This document shows, piece by piece, positions 1 through 8,251 of a stretch of DNA of 41,623 nucleotides. The DNA lies in NCBI RefSeq assembly GCF_010993975.1, contig NZ_JAACZO010000016.1:1-41623 (forward strand), written 5' to 3'. The notes below the pieces were generated by a model that worked only from the letters and a program-made list of their open reading frames with translations, had not been told where the DNA came from and did not search any database. Source of the stretch: Halomonas faecis (GTDB lineage Bacteria > Pseudomonadota > Gammaproteobacteria > Pseudomonadales > Halomonadaceae). The stretch's first letter is position 1. The number at the start of each line of letters is the position of its first letter. A program made the position numbers and the translations under genes.

Positions 1-1
1 C

Positions 2-124
2 ACCAGCGTGCTGGAGGGCATGAACAATCGGATCAAGGTCATCAAGCGGATGGCCTATGGGTACCGCGACATGGAGTACTTCTTTCTGAAGATCCGTGCC
101 GCGTTTCCCGGCAAAGTGCGATGA
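2..124 (+). CDS. ISL3-family transposase, C-terminal fragment (runs off left edge)
   Basis: The first 40 codons read in frame from base 2 give the end of a transposase, stop TGA at 122-124. The segment contains LEGMNNRIKVIKRMAYGYRD followed by EYFFLKIRAAFP, the characteristic C-terminal end of ISL3-family transposases (last part of the DDE catalytic domain, with the E of the LEG motif). Only the 3' end lies in the window, so it cannot be judged whether the element is intact. The downstream bases to 157 carry a short T-run (130-136) and no gene. Confidence 0.85.
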   Translation, partial: TSVLEGMNNRIKVIKRMAYGYRDMEYFFLKIRAAFPGKVR

Positions 125-157
125 ACCCCTTTTTTTCGTGTCGTTTTCAGGCCGCGA

Positions 158-1048
158 TCAGACCACGACGGTGACCGGACAGGATGCGCGGTCGATGACC
201 CGGTGGCTCACGCTGCCCAGCAAGGCTTCACGCCAGGTGCCGAGCCCGCGACGGCCCATGATGATCATCGGGTGGTCGGCGTGTCGGCCCGCCTCGGCGG
301 TGATGGCGTCGGCGTAGTGGGTGGTGCAGAGCACCCGTTCCGTCACGCCGGCGGGAATCTCGCCCAGCGCTTGGCGGGCGCGATGGAAGATGTGCCGGGT
401 TTCGTCGTCCATGTTGGCTTCATCCGCCGCCTCACTCGCCGGGCGGCAGAACAGCAGCGCAACGCTCGCCTCGGCGCTGCGCGCCAGGTCGCCGGCCAGG
501 GCGGCGGCCTTGTCGCTGTGGCGCGATCCATCCACCGGCAGCAGTACCCGGTCGATGCGTTGGGCGTCTTCACTGGCCGATTCGGCGTGAACCACGGTGA
601 CCGGAAAGCTGGCGCGGTGCACCACCTCGTTGCTGACGCTGCCTTCCACGAACTTGCCCATGTCGCTGAGGTGACGGGCGCCGATCACCAGCAGGCTGTC
701 CGGCTGGCGCTGGGCATGCGCGACGATGATGCGCGCCGGTTGGCGCACGAAGGTGGCATCCTCCAGGGTCACCTCTTCGGGCGGAGTCGCCATTGGCGGC
801 TGGATGGCTTCGCGGGCCAGCCTCAGGGCCTCGCTGGCCGTGTGTTGGCACAGAGCCCTGTCGTGATCGCTGTCGGCCTGCCGGTTGGCCGGCACGTCGC
901 TGAGCTCGGGCGGGTTGAGCGGCATGACGTGCAACAGTTGCAGGCGTGCGTCCAGCAGTCGTGCGAGCATGGCGGCATGACGCGTTGCGGCCACGGCGCT
1001 AGGGGAGCCGTCGACCGGCACCATCACCAGCGAAACGCGCTCACTCAT
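158..1048 (-). CDS. Tandem-domain universal stress protein (UspA family)
   Basis: 296 aa with two Usp domains, residues about 3-155 and 165-296. Each begins with a Val-Pro-Val-Asp-Gly-Ser strand (MVPVDGS, LLPVDGS) and ends with a PVTVV strand. The second domain has the complete ATP-binding pattern G-2X-G-9X-G-S (GRRGLG...LLGSVS). The first has GARHL...VEGSVS with His where the second Gly is expected, so nucleotide binding may be confined to one half. Tandem Usp proteins are cytoplasmic stress-response proteins. The ATG at 1048 is preceded by a GGGAG ribosome site. It is monocistronic, with the acyltransferase 70 bp upstream on the same strand. Confidence 0.9.
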   Translation of the reverse strand: MSERVSLVMVPVDGSPSAVAATRHAAMLARLLDARLQLLHVMPLNPPELSDVPANRQADSDHDRALCQHTASEALRLAREAIQPPMATPPEEVTLEDATFVRQPARIIVAHAQRQPDSLLVIGARHLSDMGKFVEGSVSNEVVHRASFPVTVVHAESASEDAQRIDRVLLPVDGSRHSDKAAALAGDLARSAEASVALLFCRPASEAADEANMDDETRHIFHRARQALGEIPAGVTERVLCTTHYADAITAEAGRHADHPMIIMGRRGLGTWREALLGSVSHRVIDRASCPVTVVV

Positions 1049-1118
1049 TGGAAACTCCCAGTCAGTCCAACATCGTTCTTCCAGACTAGCGCAGTTGGCG
1101 AATCGGCGTCTTCATGGT

Positions 1119-2138
1119 TCATGGAACGTACAGGCGTTTGCCGAACATCAGTCCGCCCCAGTGGCTGCGGTTGACGATCCGGTTGAGCATGACCGAGCCG
1201 CTCATGCCGACCACCCCCAGTGCCGAGGCATAGAGCCACAGAGGAACCTTGACCTGCCAGGTGGCGAAGTCGACGACGGAAAAGAACAGCGGATGAGCCA
1301 GGTAAATGCCGAAGGAATGCTCGTTGACCCGCTTCACCAGTCGCGGTGCCGGACGCCCGGCCAGCCATCTCATGGCCCACAGCGCCGAAAAGATGAACAG
1401 TGGTACTACCCAAGTCTCTTTGGAGGAGTACTCGAGCTCGCCGCGCAGCGTGAACAGTACGATGCCCGCCACGGTAGCCAGCAGCCAGGCCGGATTGGCG
1501 AAGCCGCGGAACCAGCGCCGCTTCATCAGGTTCGGATAAGCACTGACCAGCAGCACGGCGAGAAAGAACAGGTAGATCCAGCCGATAGGCGCGATCCAGT
1601 GCAGATACCCGGGTGGTTCGAGACCCTGCCAACGGAAGTATCCCCAGTAACCCATGCTGATGAGCGCTCCAATTACCAGCCCTGGTCCCGAGGGGAGCCA
1701 GTGCCAGAGCCGGAAGCGATTGTAGAGCCAGAACAGCACGTAGAATTGCATGGCGATGATCAGGAAATAGCCGTGCCAGCCCGCGAACACCAGGTACTCG
1801 ATCATGTGGCCGGTAAAGCCGAGTGAATCGCCGTTGGCCTTGACCCGCACATACTCGGCCAGCGAGTAGATCAGCCCGTAGACCAGGTAGGGCACCATGA
1901 CGTACTTGAAACGGTTGGCCAGGAAGTGGTGGGGGACGGCGTCGCCATAGCGGGCTGAAAAGAGGAAGATCGAAATGAAGATGAAGATCGGCGTGCCCAG
2001 GACCAATGGAATGCGGACGAGATCCAGGGTCAGGTGCGACAGGTAGTTGTCTTCGATGCGCAGGATCAGGTGGAAAAGGAAGACAGCTAGGCAGCCGTAG
2101 AACCTGAGCCAGTAGATTTCCTCGATGCGTCCTTTCAT
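1119..2138 (-). CDS. Acyltransferase 3 family integral membrane protein
   Basis: 339 aa, rich in hydrophobic helices (about ten), starting with the family's usual N-terminus (EEIYWLRFYGCLAVFLFHL, where the family has Arg and a conserved His in the first helix). These proteins (PF01757) transfer acyl groups such as acetyl or succinyl to sugars, polysaccharides or other envelope molecules. The substrate cannot be deduced here, because no glycan gene cluster surrounds it. A late motif, NEHSFGIYLAHPLFF, is the typical conserved C-terminal helix of the family. No good ribosome site is seen before the ATG at 2138. It is divergent from the esterase at 2279. Confidence 0.82.
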   Translation of the reverse strand: MKGRIEEIYWLRFYGCLAVFLFHLILRIEDNYLSHLTLDLVRIPLVLGTPIFIFISIFLFSARYGDAVPHHFLANRFKYVMVPYLVYGLIYSLAEYVRVKANGDSLGFTGHMIEYLVFAGWHGYFLIIAMQFYVLFWLYNRFRLWHWLPSGPGLVIGALISMGYWGYFRWQGLEPPGYLHWIAPIGWIYLFFLAVLLVSAYPNLMKRRWFRGFANPAWLLATVAGIVLFTLRGELEYSSKETWVVPLFIFSALWAMRWLAGRPAPRLVKRVNEHSFGIYLAHPLFFSVVDFATWQVKVPLWLYASALGVVGMSGSVMLNRIVNRSHWGGLMFGKRLYVP

Positions 2139-2278
2139 GGGCTACCGGGCCTGTGTCGTGTCGTCGTGTGAAGCGGAGTGGAACGTCGGCGCCTGCCAGG
2201 CTGTCCGACCACGTCGGAACGCAAACATTCCTCGTGCAATGACGATGTCATTCTCGCTTGGGTATCGGGAGGCCGCTC

Positions 2279-3184
2279 ATGACGTTTCGGCGCTGTGCCG
2301 TTGGCATGCTGGCGCTGCTGCTCTGTTCGCCGTTGCTGGCCGGCCAGGTCAGTCATCATCGCTTTGCGTCCGATGTGCTGGGCCGCGACTACCCCTACGC
2401 ACTCTACCTGCCGGACGGTTATCGCAGTACGCAGCAGGCCTATCCTGTCATCTACCTGCTGCATGGCTCGTTTGGCGGTTCCCGAGACTGGCTCGAGCGT
2501 GGGCGTTTGGCCCGCACCGCGGATCGCCTGATTCGCGAGGGCACCATCCCGCCGGCGGTGATCGTCATGCCGGGCAGCCGCAGCTGGTGGATCGACGGCC
2601 ACAATGAACCCGCTCGTCGTGCCTTTTTCGACGACCTCATTCCCCATGTGGAGGCTACCTGGCAGGTGGTTCCGGAGCGTGCCTGGCGCAGCGTGGCAGG
2701 GCTCTCCGCCGGCGGCTATGGCAGCGTCAATTTCGCCCTCGAACGCCCTGAGCTCTTCGGCGCTGCGGGCGCGCTGAGTCCGGCCAGCTATCACCCACTG
2801 CCGCCGCAGAACTCCTCGGCCTGGCGCCATCCCGCCTTTCTCGACGATGCGGGAGAATTCGACAGCGAACTGTGGGCCGCGCACAACTATACGGCCCATC
2901 TCGACGACTACCTGGCGGGAGAGTTCGTCGTGCCGTTGTATATCAGCGCGGGCGATCGTGATGTCTTCAACGCGCTGCATCACGCCCGCCTTCTCTACGA
3001 GTCGCTGGAGGTCAACCAGCCCCACCGCATCACCCTGGAAACGTTTGGTGGGGGCCACACCTGGCGAGTATGGCGAGCGAGCCTGCCTGGCGCCCTGTCC
3101 TGGATGTTCGCCTACCTGGAGGGCCCCGTGCCGCTGGCGCAGCTTGCCGAGGCCGAAGCGCAAGGCAAGATTCCTGCTCAGTGA
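2279..3184 (+). CDS. Secreted alpha/beta-hydrolase esterase (esterase D / PF00756 type)
   Basis: 301 aa. The ATG at 2279 has a GGGAGG site and gives a clear signal peptide (FRRCAVGMLALLLCSPLLAG). An upstream TTG at 2258 is possible but less likely. The mature part has the putative-esterase fold: YLLHGSFGG oxyanion loop, nucleophile elbow GLSAGGYG (GxSxG), Asp in SAGDRDVF and His in FGGGHTWRVW, forming a complete Ser-Asp-His triad. Relatives include tributyrin esterases, S-formylglutathione hydrolases and enterochelin-esterase-like proteins. The signal peptide argues for a periplasmic or exported esterase rather than FghA. The natural substrate is unknown. Confidence 0.85.
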   Translation: MTFRRCAVGMLALLLCSPLLAGQVSHHRFASDVLGRDYPYALYLPDGYRSTQQAYPVIYLLHGSFGGSRDWLERGRLARTADRLIREGTIPPAVIVMPGSRSWWIDGHNEPARRAFFDDLIPHVEATWQVVPERAWRSVAGLSAGGYGSVNFALERPELFGAAGALSPASYHPLPPQNSSAWRHPAFLDDAGEFDSELWAAHNYTAHLDDYLAGEFVVPLYISAGDRDVFNALHHARLLYESLEVNQPHRITLETFGGGHTWRVWRASLPGALSWMFAYLEGPVPLAQLAEAEAQGKIPAQ

Positions 3185-3293
3185 TACTGTCGATGGGCTC
3201 GTTCCAGGGGCCCCGACTCCGCTATGCTGACCGCCACCGACGCATCGAGCGGTTCGGGGCGGCGGCGTCGATACAACCGACAGGGAGAACGCC

Positions 3294-4262
3294 ATGATTC
3301 GTACGCGATGGTTGGATGGCGAAGGCCAGGAGCATCTGGGCGGCGAGGAGCTGATCGCTACCTGGCAGGCGGCGCCGCAGGGGCATATCTGGATCGACAT
3401 GCAGGGTGAGTCCGTGGCTCGCGAGCGCGAGCTGCTGGAGGCGTTCGGTTGCCATCCCATGGCCATCGAGGATGCCCATCGCGAGCGTCATCCGCCCAAG
3501 ATCGAGGAGTTCGAGAGCCATACTCTCATTCTCTATCGCGGTATCTCCTCCTTCGATGCCGAGCTCAACTACACCCCCCAGCAGATGGCCTTCTTTCTCG
3601 GCGAGCGCTTCTTGATCACCCTGCATCCCGGCAAGGCGCTGAGCATCGACCGCCTGTTCGACGCCGAGGGCGGCGTGCTGCTGCGCCGCTCGCCCGAGCA
3701 TGTGGCGTTGCGCGTGATGTACCTCTCTGCCGGGTACTATCTGGACAGCCTGCTCGAGTTCGAGAATGCCTTGAGCGACCTGGAAGACGCCCTGCTCGAC
3801 GACGGCAGCGACGCTCTGATGCGCCGCGTCATCGCCTACCGCTCGCGGCTGGTGAAGATGCGTCGGGTGTTCAACTACCACGTGGGCATCACCCAGGACC
3901 TGACCGCTTACGACTACTCCCACCTGCCGCGCGGCAACGAGGATACCTTCCACGCCATCAACGACGTGCACGAGCGATTCGAGCGCCTTCACAGCCTGAC
4001 TCAGATGTACTACGACATCTGCGGCGATCTGATCGACGGCTACATCTCGCTCTCCTCGCACCAGCTCAACCTCACCATGCGCGTACTGACGGTGATCACC
4101 GCCATCTTCGTGCCGCTGACCTTCATTGCCGGCCTCTACGGCATGAACTTCGCGCACATGCCGGAACTCGCCTACCGCTATGGCTACTTCGTGGTGCTGG
4201 CGGTGATGCTGGCCATCGGCGTCTCGCTGCTGTGGCTGTTCCGTCGCAAGCACTGGTTGTAG
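3294..4262 (+). CDS. CorA/ZntB-family divalent cation transporter
   Basis: 322 aa. It has a long cytoplasmic N-terminal domain (to about residue 260) and two C-terminal transmembrane helices. The signature loop after the first helix is YGMNF followed by MPEL, the CorA family selectivity motif. The protein then ends in a short basic tail (RRKHWL). The family moves Mg2+, Co2+, Ni2+ or, for ZntB, Zn2+ across the inner membrane as a pentamer. The MPEL motif fits CorA-like Mg2+/Co2+ transport, but sequence alone does not fix the ion. The ATG at 3294 follows a GGGAGAA site. No operon partner. Confidence 0.88.
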   Translation: MIRTRWLDGEGQEHLGGEELIATWQAAPQGHIWIDMQGESVARERELLEAFGCHPMAIEDAHRERHPPKIEEFESHTLILYRGISSFDAELNYTPQQMAFFLGERFLITLHPGKALSIDRLFDAEGGVLLRRSPEHVALRVMYLSAGYYLDSLLEFENALSDLEDALLDDGSDALMRRVIAYRSRLVKMRRVFNYHVGITQDLTAYDYSHLPRGNEDTFHAINDVHERFERLHSLTQMYYDICGDLIDGYISLSSHQLNLTMRVLTVITAIFVPLTFIAGLYGMNFAHMPELAYRYGYFVVLAVMLAIGVSLLWLFRRKHWL

Positions 4263-4424
4263 CGAGCTACCGGCTCCGCTCGCAGGGCAGCATGCCCGGC
4301 GCGGCGAGGCAACAGAAAAAGTTGCGAGAAAACCGGGCAAATCAAGAACGAACGGCTCTTTTCAGGCGACGGCCGATTGCACTATCGTCGCGCCTTTGAC
4401 ACGGCCCAACCCAGGAGGCAGCCG

Positions 4425-5600
4425 ATGGCTAGCGCACCCCTTCCCGACACCGTGCCCGAGACCATGGCCGCCATGGTGCTCACCGGGCACGGCAAAATCG
4501 ACAAGCTGGTCTATCGCCAGGACGTGCCGACCCCCAGGCCGGGACCCGGCGAGGTGCTGGTGCAGGTCACGGCAACGGCCAAGAACAATACCGACCGCAA
4601 GGCGCGCGAAGGGCTCTATCCCACCAAGGAGAAGGGCGAGGTGACCTCCTTTGCCATGGGCGGCGAAGCGACCCTGACCTTTCCGCGCATCCAGGGCGCC
4701 GACGTGGCCGGGCGCGTGGTCGCCGTCGGCGAAGGCGTCGAGGCCGGGCGCATCGGCGAGCGCGGCCTGCTCGACTTCAACCTCTATCCCGATGCGCGCC
4801 GCGATATCAACCTGATGCCCGACTACTACGGTCACGGTGCCGACGGCGGCTTCGCCGAGTACGTCGCGGTGCCCTCGGACCAGTTTCACCACGTGCCCAA
4901 CCCGGAGCTCGCCGATGCCGAACTCGCCGCCATGGGCATGTGCTCCTACCAGACGGCCTACCACATGATGACCTCGGCCCGGGTCGGTGCGGGGGAGCGG
5001 GTGCTCGTCACCGGCGCCAGCGGCGGCGTGGGTACGGCGCTGATCCAACTATGCCGCATCGTCGGTGCCATTCCCTACGCGGTGAGCCAGCCCGAGAAGG
5101 CCGACGCCCTGCTGTCGCTGGGCGCCGAGGCGGTGATCGACCGCGGTGACCTGGCCACTTTCGTCGAACGGACCCTCGCGGCCACCGGTGGAGCGCCCAT
5201 CGATGCGGTGATGGATCTCGTCGGCGGCGAGATGACCGACCGCTTCATCGACACCATGATCGGCGACATGAAGGCCCGCAGCACCTATCCACGGCTCTCC
5301 ATCGCCGGGGCTAGCGGCGGCAACCTCAGCGAGATCATGTGGACGCGCATCTACCTCTATCAGGTGCAGATCTTCGGCGTCTCTCATGGCACCCGCGAGG
5401 AGGCCGAGCAGCTGGTGGCGTGGATACGCGGCGGCGACCTCAAACCGGTGCTGCACGCCGCCTTCAAGCTCTCCGAGCTTCACGATGCCGAGCGCTACTT
5501 CGTCGCCCGCGACAGCAACTACCTGGGCAAGATCGTGATCGTGCCCGACAGCCAATGGAACGCGCACGGGGCGCGCTTCGCTCTCGAGGGAAACGCATGA
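4425..5600 (+). CDS. Medium-chain dehydrogenase/reductase (zinc-type alcohol dehydrogenase / quinone oxidoreductase-like)
   Basis: 391 aa. N-terminal GroES-like domain, then a Rossmann NAD(P) domain with VTGASGGVGTALIQL around residues 190-205. The Cys/His set of the catalytic-zinc ADHs is not apparent, suggesting a quinone-oxidoreductase or crotonyl-CoA-reductase-like MDR enzyme. A stretch DFNLYPDARRDINLMPDYY is an insertion unusual for plain quinone reductases. The ATG at 4425 follows an AGGAGG site. The stop overlaps the next start by 4 bp (ATGA at 5597-5600), so it is translated with the proline-racemase-family gene and probably works in the same pathway. Substrate unknown. Confidence 0.85.
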   Translation: MASAPLPDTVPETMAAMVLTGHGKIDKLVYRQDVPTPRPGPGEVLVQVTATAKNNTDRKAREGLYPTKEKGEVTSFAMGGEATLTFPRIQGADVAGRVVAVGEGVEAGRIGERGLLDFNLYPDARRDINLMPDYYGHGADGGFAEYVAVPSDQFHHVPNPELADAELAAMGMCSYQTAYHMMTSARVGAGERVLVTGASGGVGTALIQLCRIVGAIPYAVSQPEKADALLSLGAEAVIDRGDLATFVERTLAATGGAPIDAVMDLVGGEMTDRFIDTMIGDMKARSTYPRLSIAGASGGNLSEIMWTRIYLYQVQIFGVSHGTREEAEQLVAWIRGGDLKPVLHAAFKLSELHDAERYFVARDSNYLGKIVIVPDSQWNAHGARFALEGNA

Positions 5601-6646
5601 AGGAAGAACTCGTCTTCCAGATGATGGATACCCACGCCGGCGGCGACGTGAGCCGCATCGTCACCGGCGGCATCGATCTACTGCCCGGCGCCACGGTGCG
5701 CGAGCAGATGCACTACCTGCGCGACGATGCCGATGGCCTGCGCAAACTATTACTCGACGAACCCTACGGCATTCCCGAGATGTCGGTGGACCTGCTAGTA
5801 CCGCCCAGCGATCCCGAAGCGGCGGTGGGCTACATCATCATGGAGGTGATGGGCTACCCGATCTATTCCGGCTCCAACACCATCTGCACCGCCACGGCGG
5901 TGCTGGAACTCGGTCTGGTGGAGAAACGGGAAGGGCGCCAGCGTTTCACGCTGGAGTCGCCAGCGGGGCTCGTGCACATCGAGGCGCTGGTGGAGAACGG
6001 TGTGGTGGAGGCGATCACCTGCGAGGGGTTGCCCAGCTACATCGACACCTATCGGGCCAGCATCCATGTGCCTGACCTGGGCGACGTGACCTACTCGGTG
6101 GCCTACAGCGGCGGCTTCTATGCGCTGGTGGAAGCCACCGAGCTGGGCTTCGACCTGACCCGGGACGAGGAGCGCGATCTGGCGGCCTGCGCTCACAAGA
6201 TCGTCGAGGCGATCCAGGCCGAGCGCGGCTTCTCGCATTACACTCTGGGCGACGTGGGGCCGCTGCCCTTCCTGCACTTCATGGGCCCGGTGGAACAGGT
6301 GGCCGATGACTTCTACCGCTCGCGCTCGGCCACCTACGTGCACCCCGGGGTGATCTGTCGCAGCACCACCGGCACCGGAACCTCGGCGCGCCTGGCCCTG
6401 ATGAACCACGAGGGACTCATCAAACCGGGCGACAGGCTGGAGACCGTCTCATTGCGCGAGACCGGCTTCATTGGCGAGTTTACCGGCACGCGTCGCGAAG
6501 GCACCCACCAGGTGGTGGAAAACACCATCACCGGCAAGAGCTACGTCCTCTCGCGTGCCGAAGTGGTGGTCAACTGCGAGGATCCCATGGTGGAGTGTGC
6601 GGGGCTGCACCACATTCTGACCAGCGGCCATCACGCCGGGGAATGA
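5597..6646 (+). CDS. Proline racemase-family protein with substituted active site
   Basis: 349 aa, family length. The N-terminal MDTHAGGDVSRIV matches the proline racemase / hydroxyproline epimerase fold. In the family, the first catalytic Cys sits in an MCGH-N-[ST]-I motif and the second in DRSPCGTGTS. Here the equivalents are YSGSNTI (residues 90-96) and CRSTTGTGTS (254-263). So the first Cys is Ser91, the neighbouring His is Ser93, the Asp is Cys254 and the second Cys is Thr258. A two-base racemase reaction through thiols is therefore ruled out. A dehydratase or another lyase activity, as in Cys/Thr members, is possible. The gene is coupled to the upstream MDR oxidoreductase and its last 16 bp overlap the convergent DUF1289 gene. 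Confidence 0.85.
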   Translation: MKEELVFQMMDTHAGGDVSRIVTGGIDLLPGATVREQMHYLRDDADGLRKLLLDEPYGIPEMSVDLLVPPSDPEAAVGYIIMEVMGYPIYSGSNTICTATAVLELGLVEKREGRQRFTLESPAGLVHIEALVENGVVEAITCEGLPSYIDTYRASIHVPDLGDVTYSVAYSGGFYALVEATELGFDLTRDEERDLAACAHKIVEAIQAERGFSHYTLGDVGPLPFLHFMGPVEQVADDFYRSRSATYVHPGVICRSTTGTGTSARLALMNHEGLIKPGDRLETVSLRETGFIGEFTGTRREGTHQVVENTITGKSYVLSRAEVVVNCEDPMVECAGLHHILTSGHHAGE

Positions 6647-6825
6647 GGGTCGGCGGCCAGGCGTGCCCACACCGCGGCGCGCTCGGTCTCGCTCATGCTG
6701 CGCCAGCGGGCGATCTCGTCGAGGGTGCGCCGGCAGCCTTCGCAGTGCTGCGTCGTCGAGTCGATCCGGCAGACCTGAATGCAGGGTGAGGCGAGGCGTT
6801 CTTCGCTGGGAGGCATCGTCTCCAT
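6631..6825 (-). CDS. DUF1289 small cysteine-rich protein
   Basis: 64 aa from the ATG at 6825. It has the family pattern SPCIQVCRID followed by CEGCRRTLDEIARW: four cysteines (CxxxC and CxGC) that may bind a metal, then a short helical segment. Function of the family is unknown. It follows arfB on the same strand. A GTG at 6849, overlapping the arfB stop as GTGA, would give 8 more residues in frame and is an alternative start. The ATG at 6825 has GAAGG upstream. Its 3' end overlaps the end of the convergent proline-racemase-family gene. Confidence 0.82.
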   Translation of the reverse strand: METMPPSEERLASPCIQVCRIDSTTQHCEGCRRTLDEIARWRSMSETERAAVWARLAADPHSPA

Positions 6826-6845
6826 GGCCTTCACGTTGTCGAGGG

Positions 6846-7259
6846 TCACTCGCGAACCTTGCCGCGCAGCGCCTTGGTCTGGCCCTTGCGGGTCTTCTTG
6901 TCCAGGCGCCGCCGCTGAGAGCCCTTGGTGGGTTTGGTCGGCTTGCGAACCTTGCGCTGCCTGATCGCCTCGCGGATCAGTTCGCGCAGGCGTTCCAGAG
7001 CATCCTCGCGGTTCTGCTCCTGCGTGCGGAAGCGCTGGGCCTTGATCACCACCACGCCCTCCTTGCTGATGCGCTGGTCGCCGAGCGCCAGCAGCCGCTC
7101 CTTGTAGAAGGGCGGCAGGCTGGAACAGGGGATATCGAAGCGCAGGTGCACCGCCGAGGCGACCTTGTTGACGTTCTGGCCGCCGGCCCCCTGGGCGCGA
7201 ATGGCATGGATCTCTATCTCCCAATCGCCCAATTCAACGGAGTTGGAAATGCGCAGCAT
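6846..7259 (-). CDS. arfB: Alternative ribosome-rescue factor ArfB (YaeJ), codon-independent peptidyl-tRNA hydrolase
   Basis: 137 aa, normal length for ArfB. The N-terminal release-factor-3 domain carries the catalytic GGQ in RAQGAGGQNVNKVASAVHL (residues about 21-39). The C-terminal tail from about residue 100 is very basic and ends KTRKGQTKALRGKVRE, the tail that enters the empty mRNA channel of stalled ribosomes. The protein hydrolyses peptidyl-tRNA on non-stop ribosomes. It is the first gene of a two-gene unit with the DUF1289 gene. Confidence 0.93.
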   Translation of the reverse strand: MLRISNSVELGDWEIEIHAIRAQGAGGQNVNKVASAVHLRFDIPCSSLPPFYKERLLALGDQRISKEGVVVIKAQRFRTQEQNREDALERLRELIREAIRQRKVRKPTKPTKGSQRRRLDKKTRKGQTKALRGKVRE

Positions 7260-7306
7260 GGTGAGGCTCGTTCGACTTCCGGGTGAGAGGGCAGGCTAAC
7301 ATGGCA

Positions 7307-8074
7307 TCACTCCACGCGGGCGTGCAGGGCCGTCAGGTAATCGTGAATTCGCCCGGCGTTGGTACCCAGGTCGCTCTGGCCGAGGCGCGAGGCGGAGCGC
7401 ACGTCGACGCGCACGCCGTCGCTCTCCGGCGTCAGGCGGATCGCCACGTCGTCTTTGAAGCCGAACCAGCGCGTGGTGGCCGTCGCCTCGATGTGCCGTT
7501 CCTCCACGGTGGCGATCTCCCAGCCCATCTCGCGCGCCGTGGCTTCGGCAGCGTCGCGTACCTCGGCCAGCGGCAGCGGCAGCGTGATCGGTTGCACCCA
7601 GGGATAGGCGCTGCGCTGACGGCGGGCAAAGGACTCGCCGGGATACTCCACCCCGTTGGGGGCGGCCTCGCGGGCCTCGGCGAGTGCCTCGAAGGCGGGC
7701 GGATTCGCCGTGTCGGTGGTGATGTCGTGAATGGGCGGCACGCGCTGGGCGCGATGCATCATTTCCCAGGGCCCCACGAGCATGGCCGCGACCGCGGCGA
7801 TCACCAGCAGCCCTGCGAATGCCGGTTTCCAGCGTCGGCACAGCGTGGCGATCAGCACGGCGATCAGCCCCAGCGCCGCCGCGCCCACGGCCACGTAGGC
7901 GCCCAGGCGCAATACATCGAAGGCGGTGCTCAGGGGCAGGAGATCCAGGCGGTAGGCCGGTCCGGCACCGCCCATCATCAGTGCCGCGACCACCAGCAGC
8001 ACGAAGCCCAGCTGGGCCGGTGCCACCGGCCAGCGGCCACCGCGGGGACGTGGTCTCAGGGTGAAGTTCGACAT
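7307..8074 (-). CDS. DUF1499 membrane protein
   Basis: 255 aa from the ATG at 8074, which has a GGGAGG site. Three hydrophobic segments lie in the first ~120 residues (for example QLGFVLLVVAALMMGGAG and LLVIAAVAAMLVGPW). They are followed by a soluble DUF1499 domain (HDITTDTANPPAF...; WEIATVEERHIEATATTRWFGFKDDVAIRL; DVRSASRLGQSDLGTNAGRI). The SRxGxSDxGxNxxRI motif is diagnostic of the family. Function is not known. It is divergent from the M42 aminopeptidase gene with a 177-bp shared upstream region. Confidence 0.85.
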   Translation of the reverse strand: MSNFTLRPRPRGGRWPVAPAQLGFVLLVVAALMMGGAGPAYRLDLLPLSTAFDVLRLGAYVAVGAAALGLIAVLIATLCRRWKPAFAGLLVIAAVAAMLVGPWEMMHRAQRVPPIHDITTDTANPPAFEALAEAREAAPNGVEYPGESFARRQRSAYPWVQPITLPLPLAEVRDAAEATAREMGWEIATVEERHIEATATTRWFGFKDDVAIRLTPESDGVRVDVRSASRLGQSDLGTNAGRIHDYLTALHARVE

Positions 8075-8251
8075 GAAGCCTCCCGGTCGATGAACCATGT
8101 CACAGCATACCCCTTTCCATGCCGACTTGCGGAGGGATGTTTCACGTTTGTCTGATGGAGCCTTTGCTGTTGATCTCGGTCGGGTGCGCAGCCGAGTGTG
8201 GTGAAATCTGGCAAACTGGAAGCTTTCTTCCCTGACACAGCGAGAGTCGCC

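Noticed and set aside
203..1174. 323-codon plus-strand reading frame opposite the universal stress protein gene
   Set aside because: It mirrors the Usp and acyltransferase-side sequence, has no family resemblance, and reflects the long spurious frames common in GC-rich DNA.
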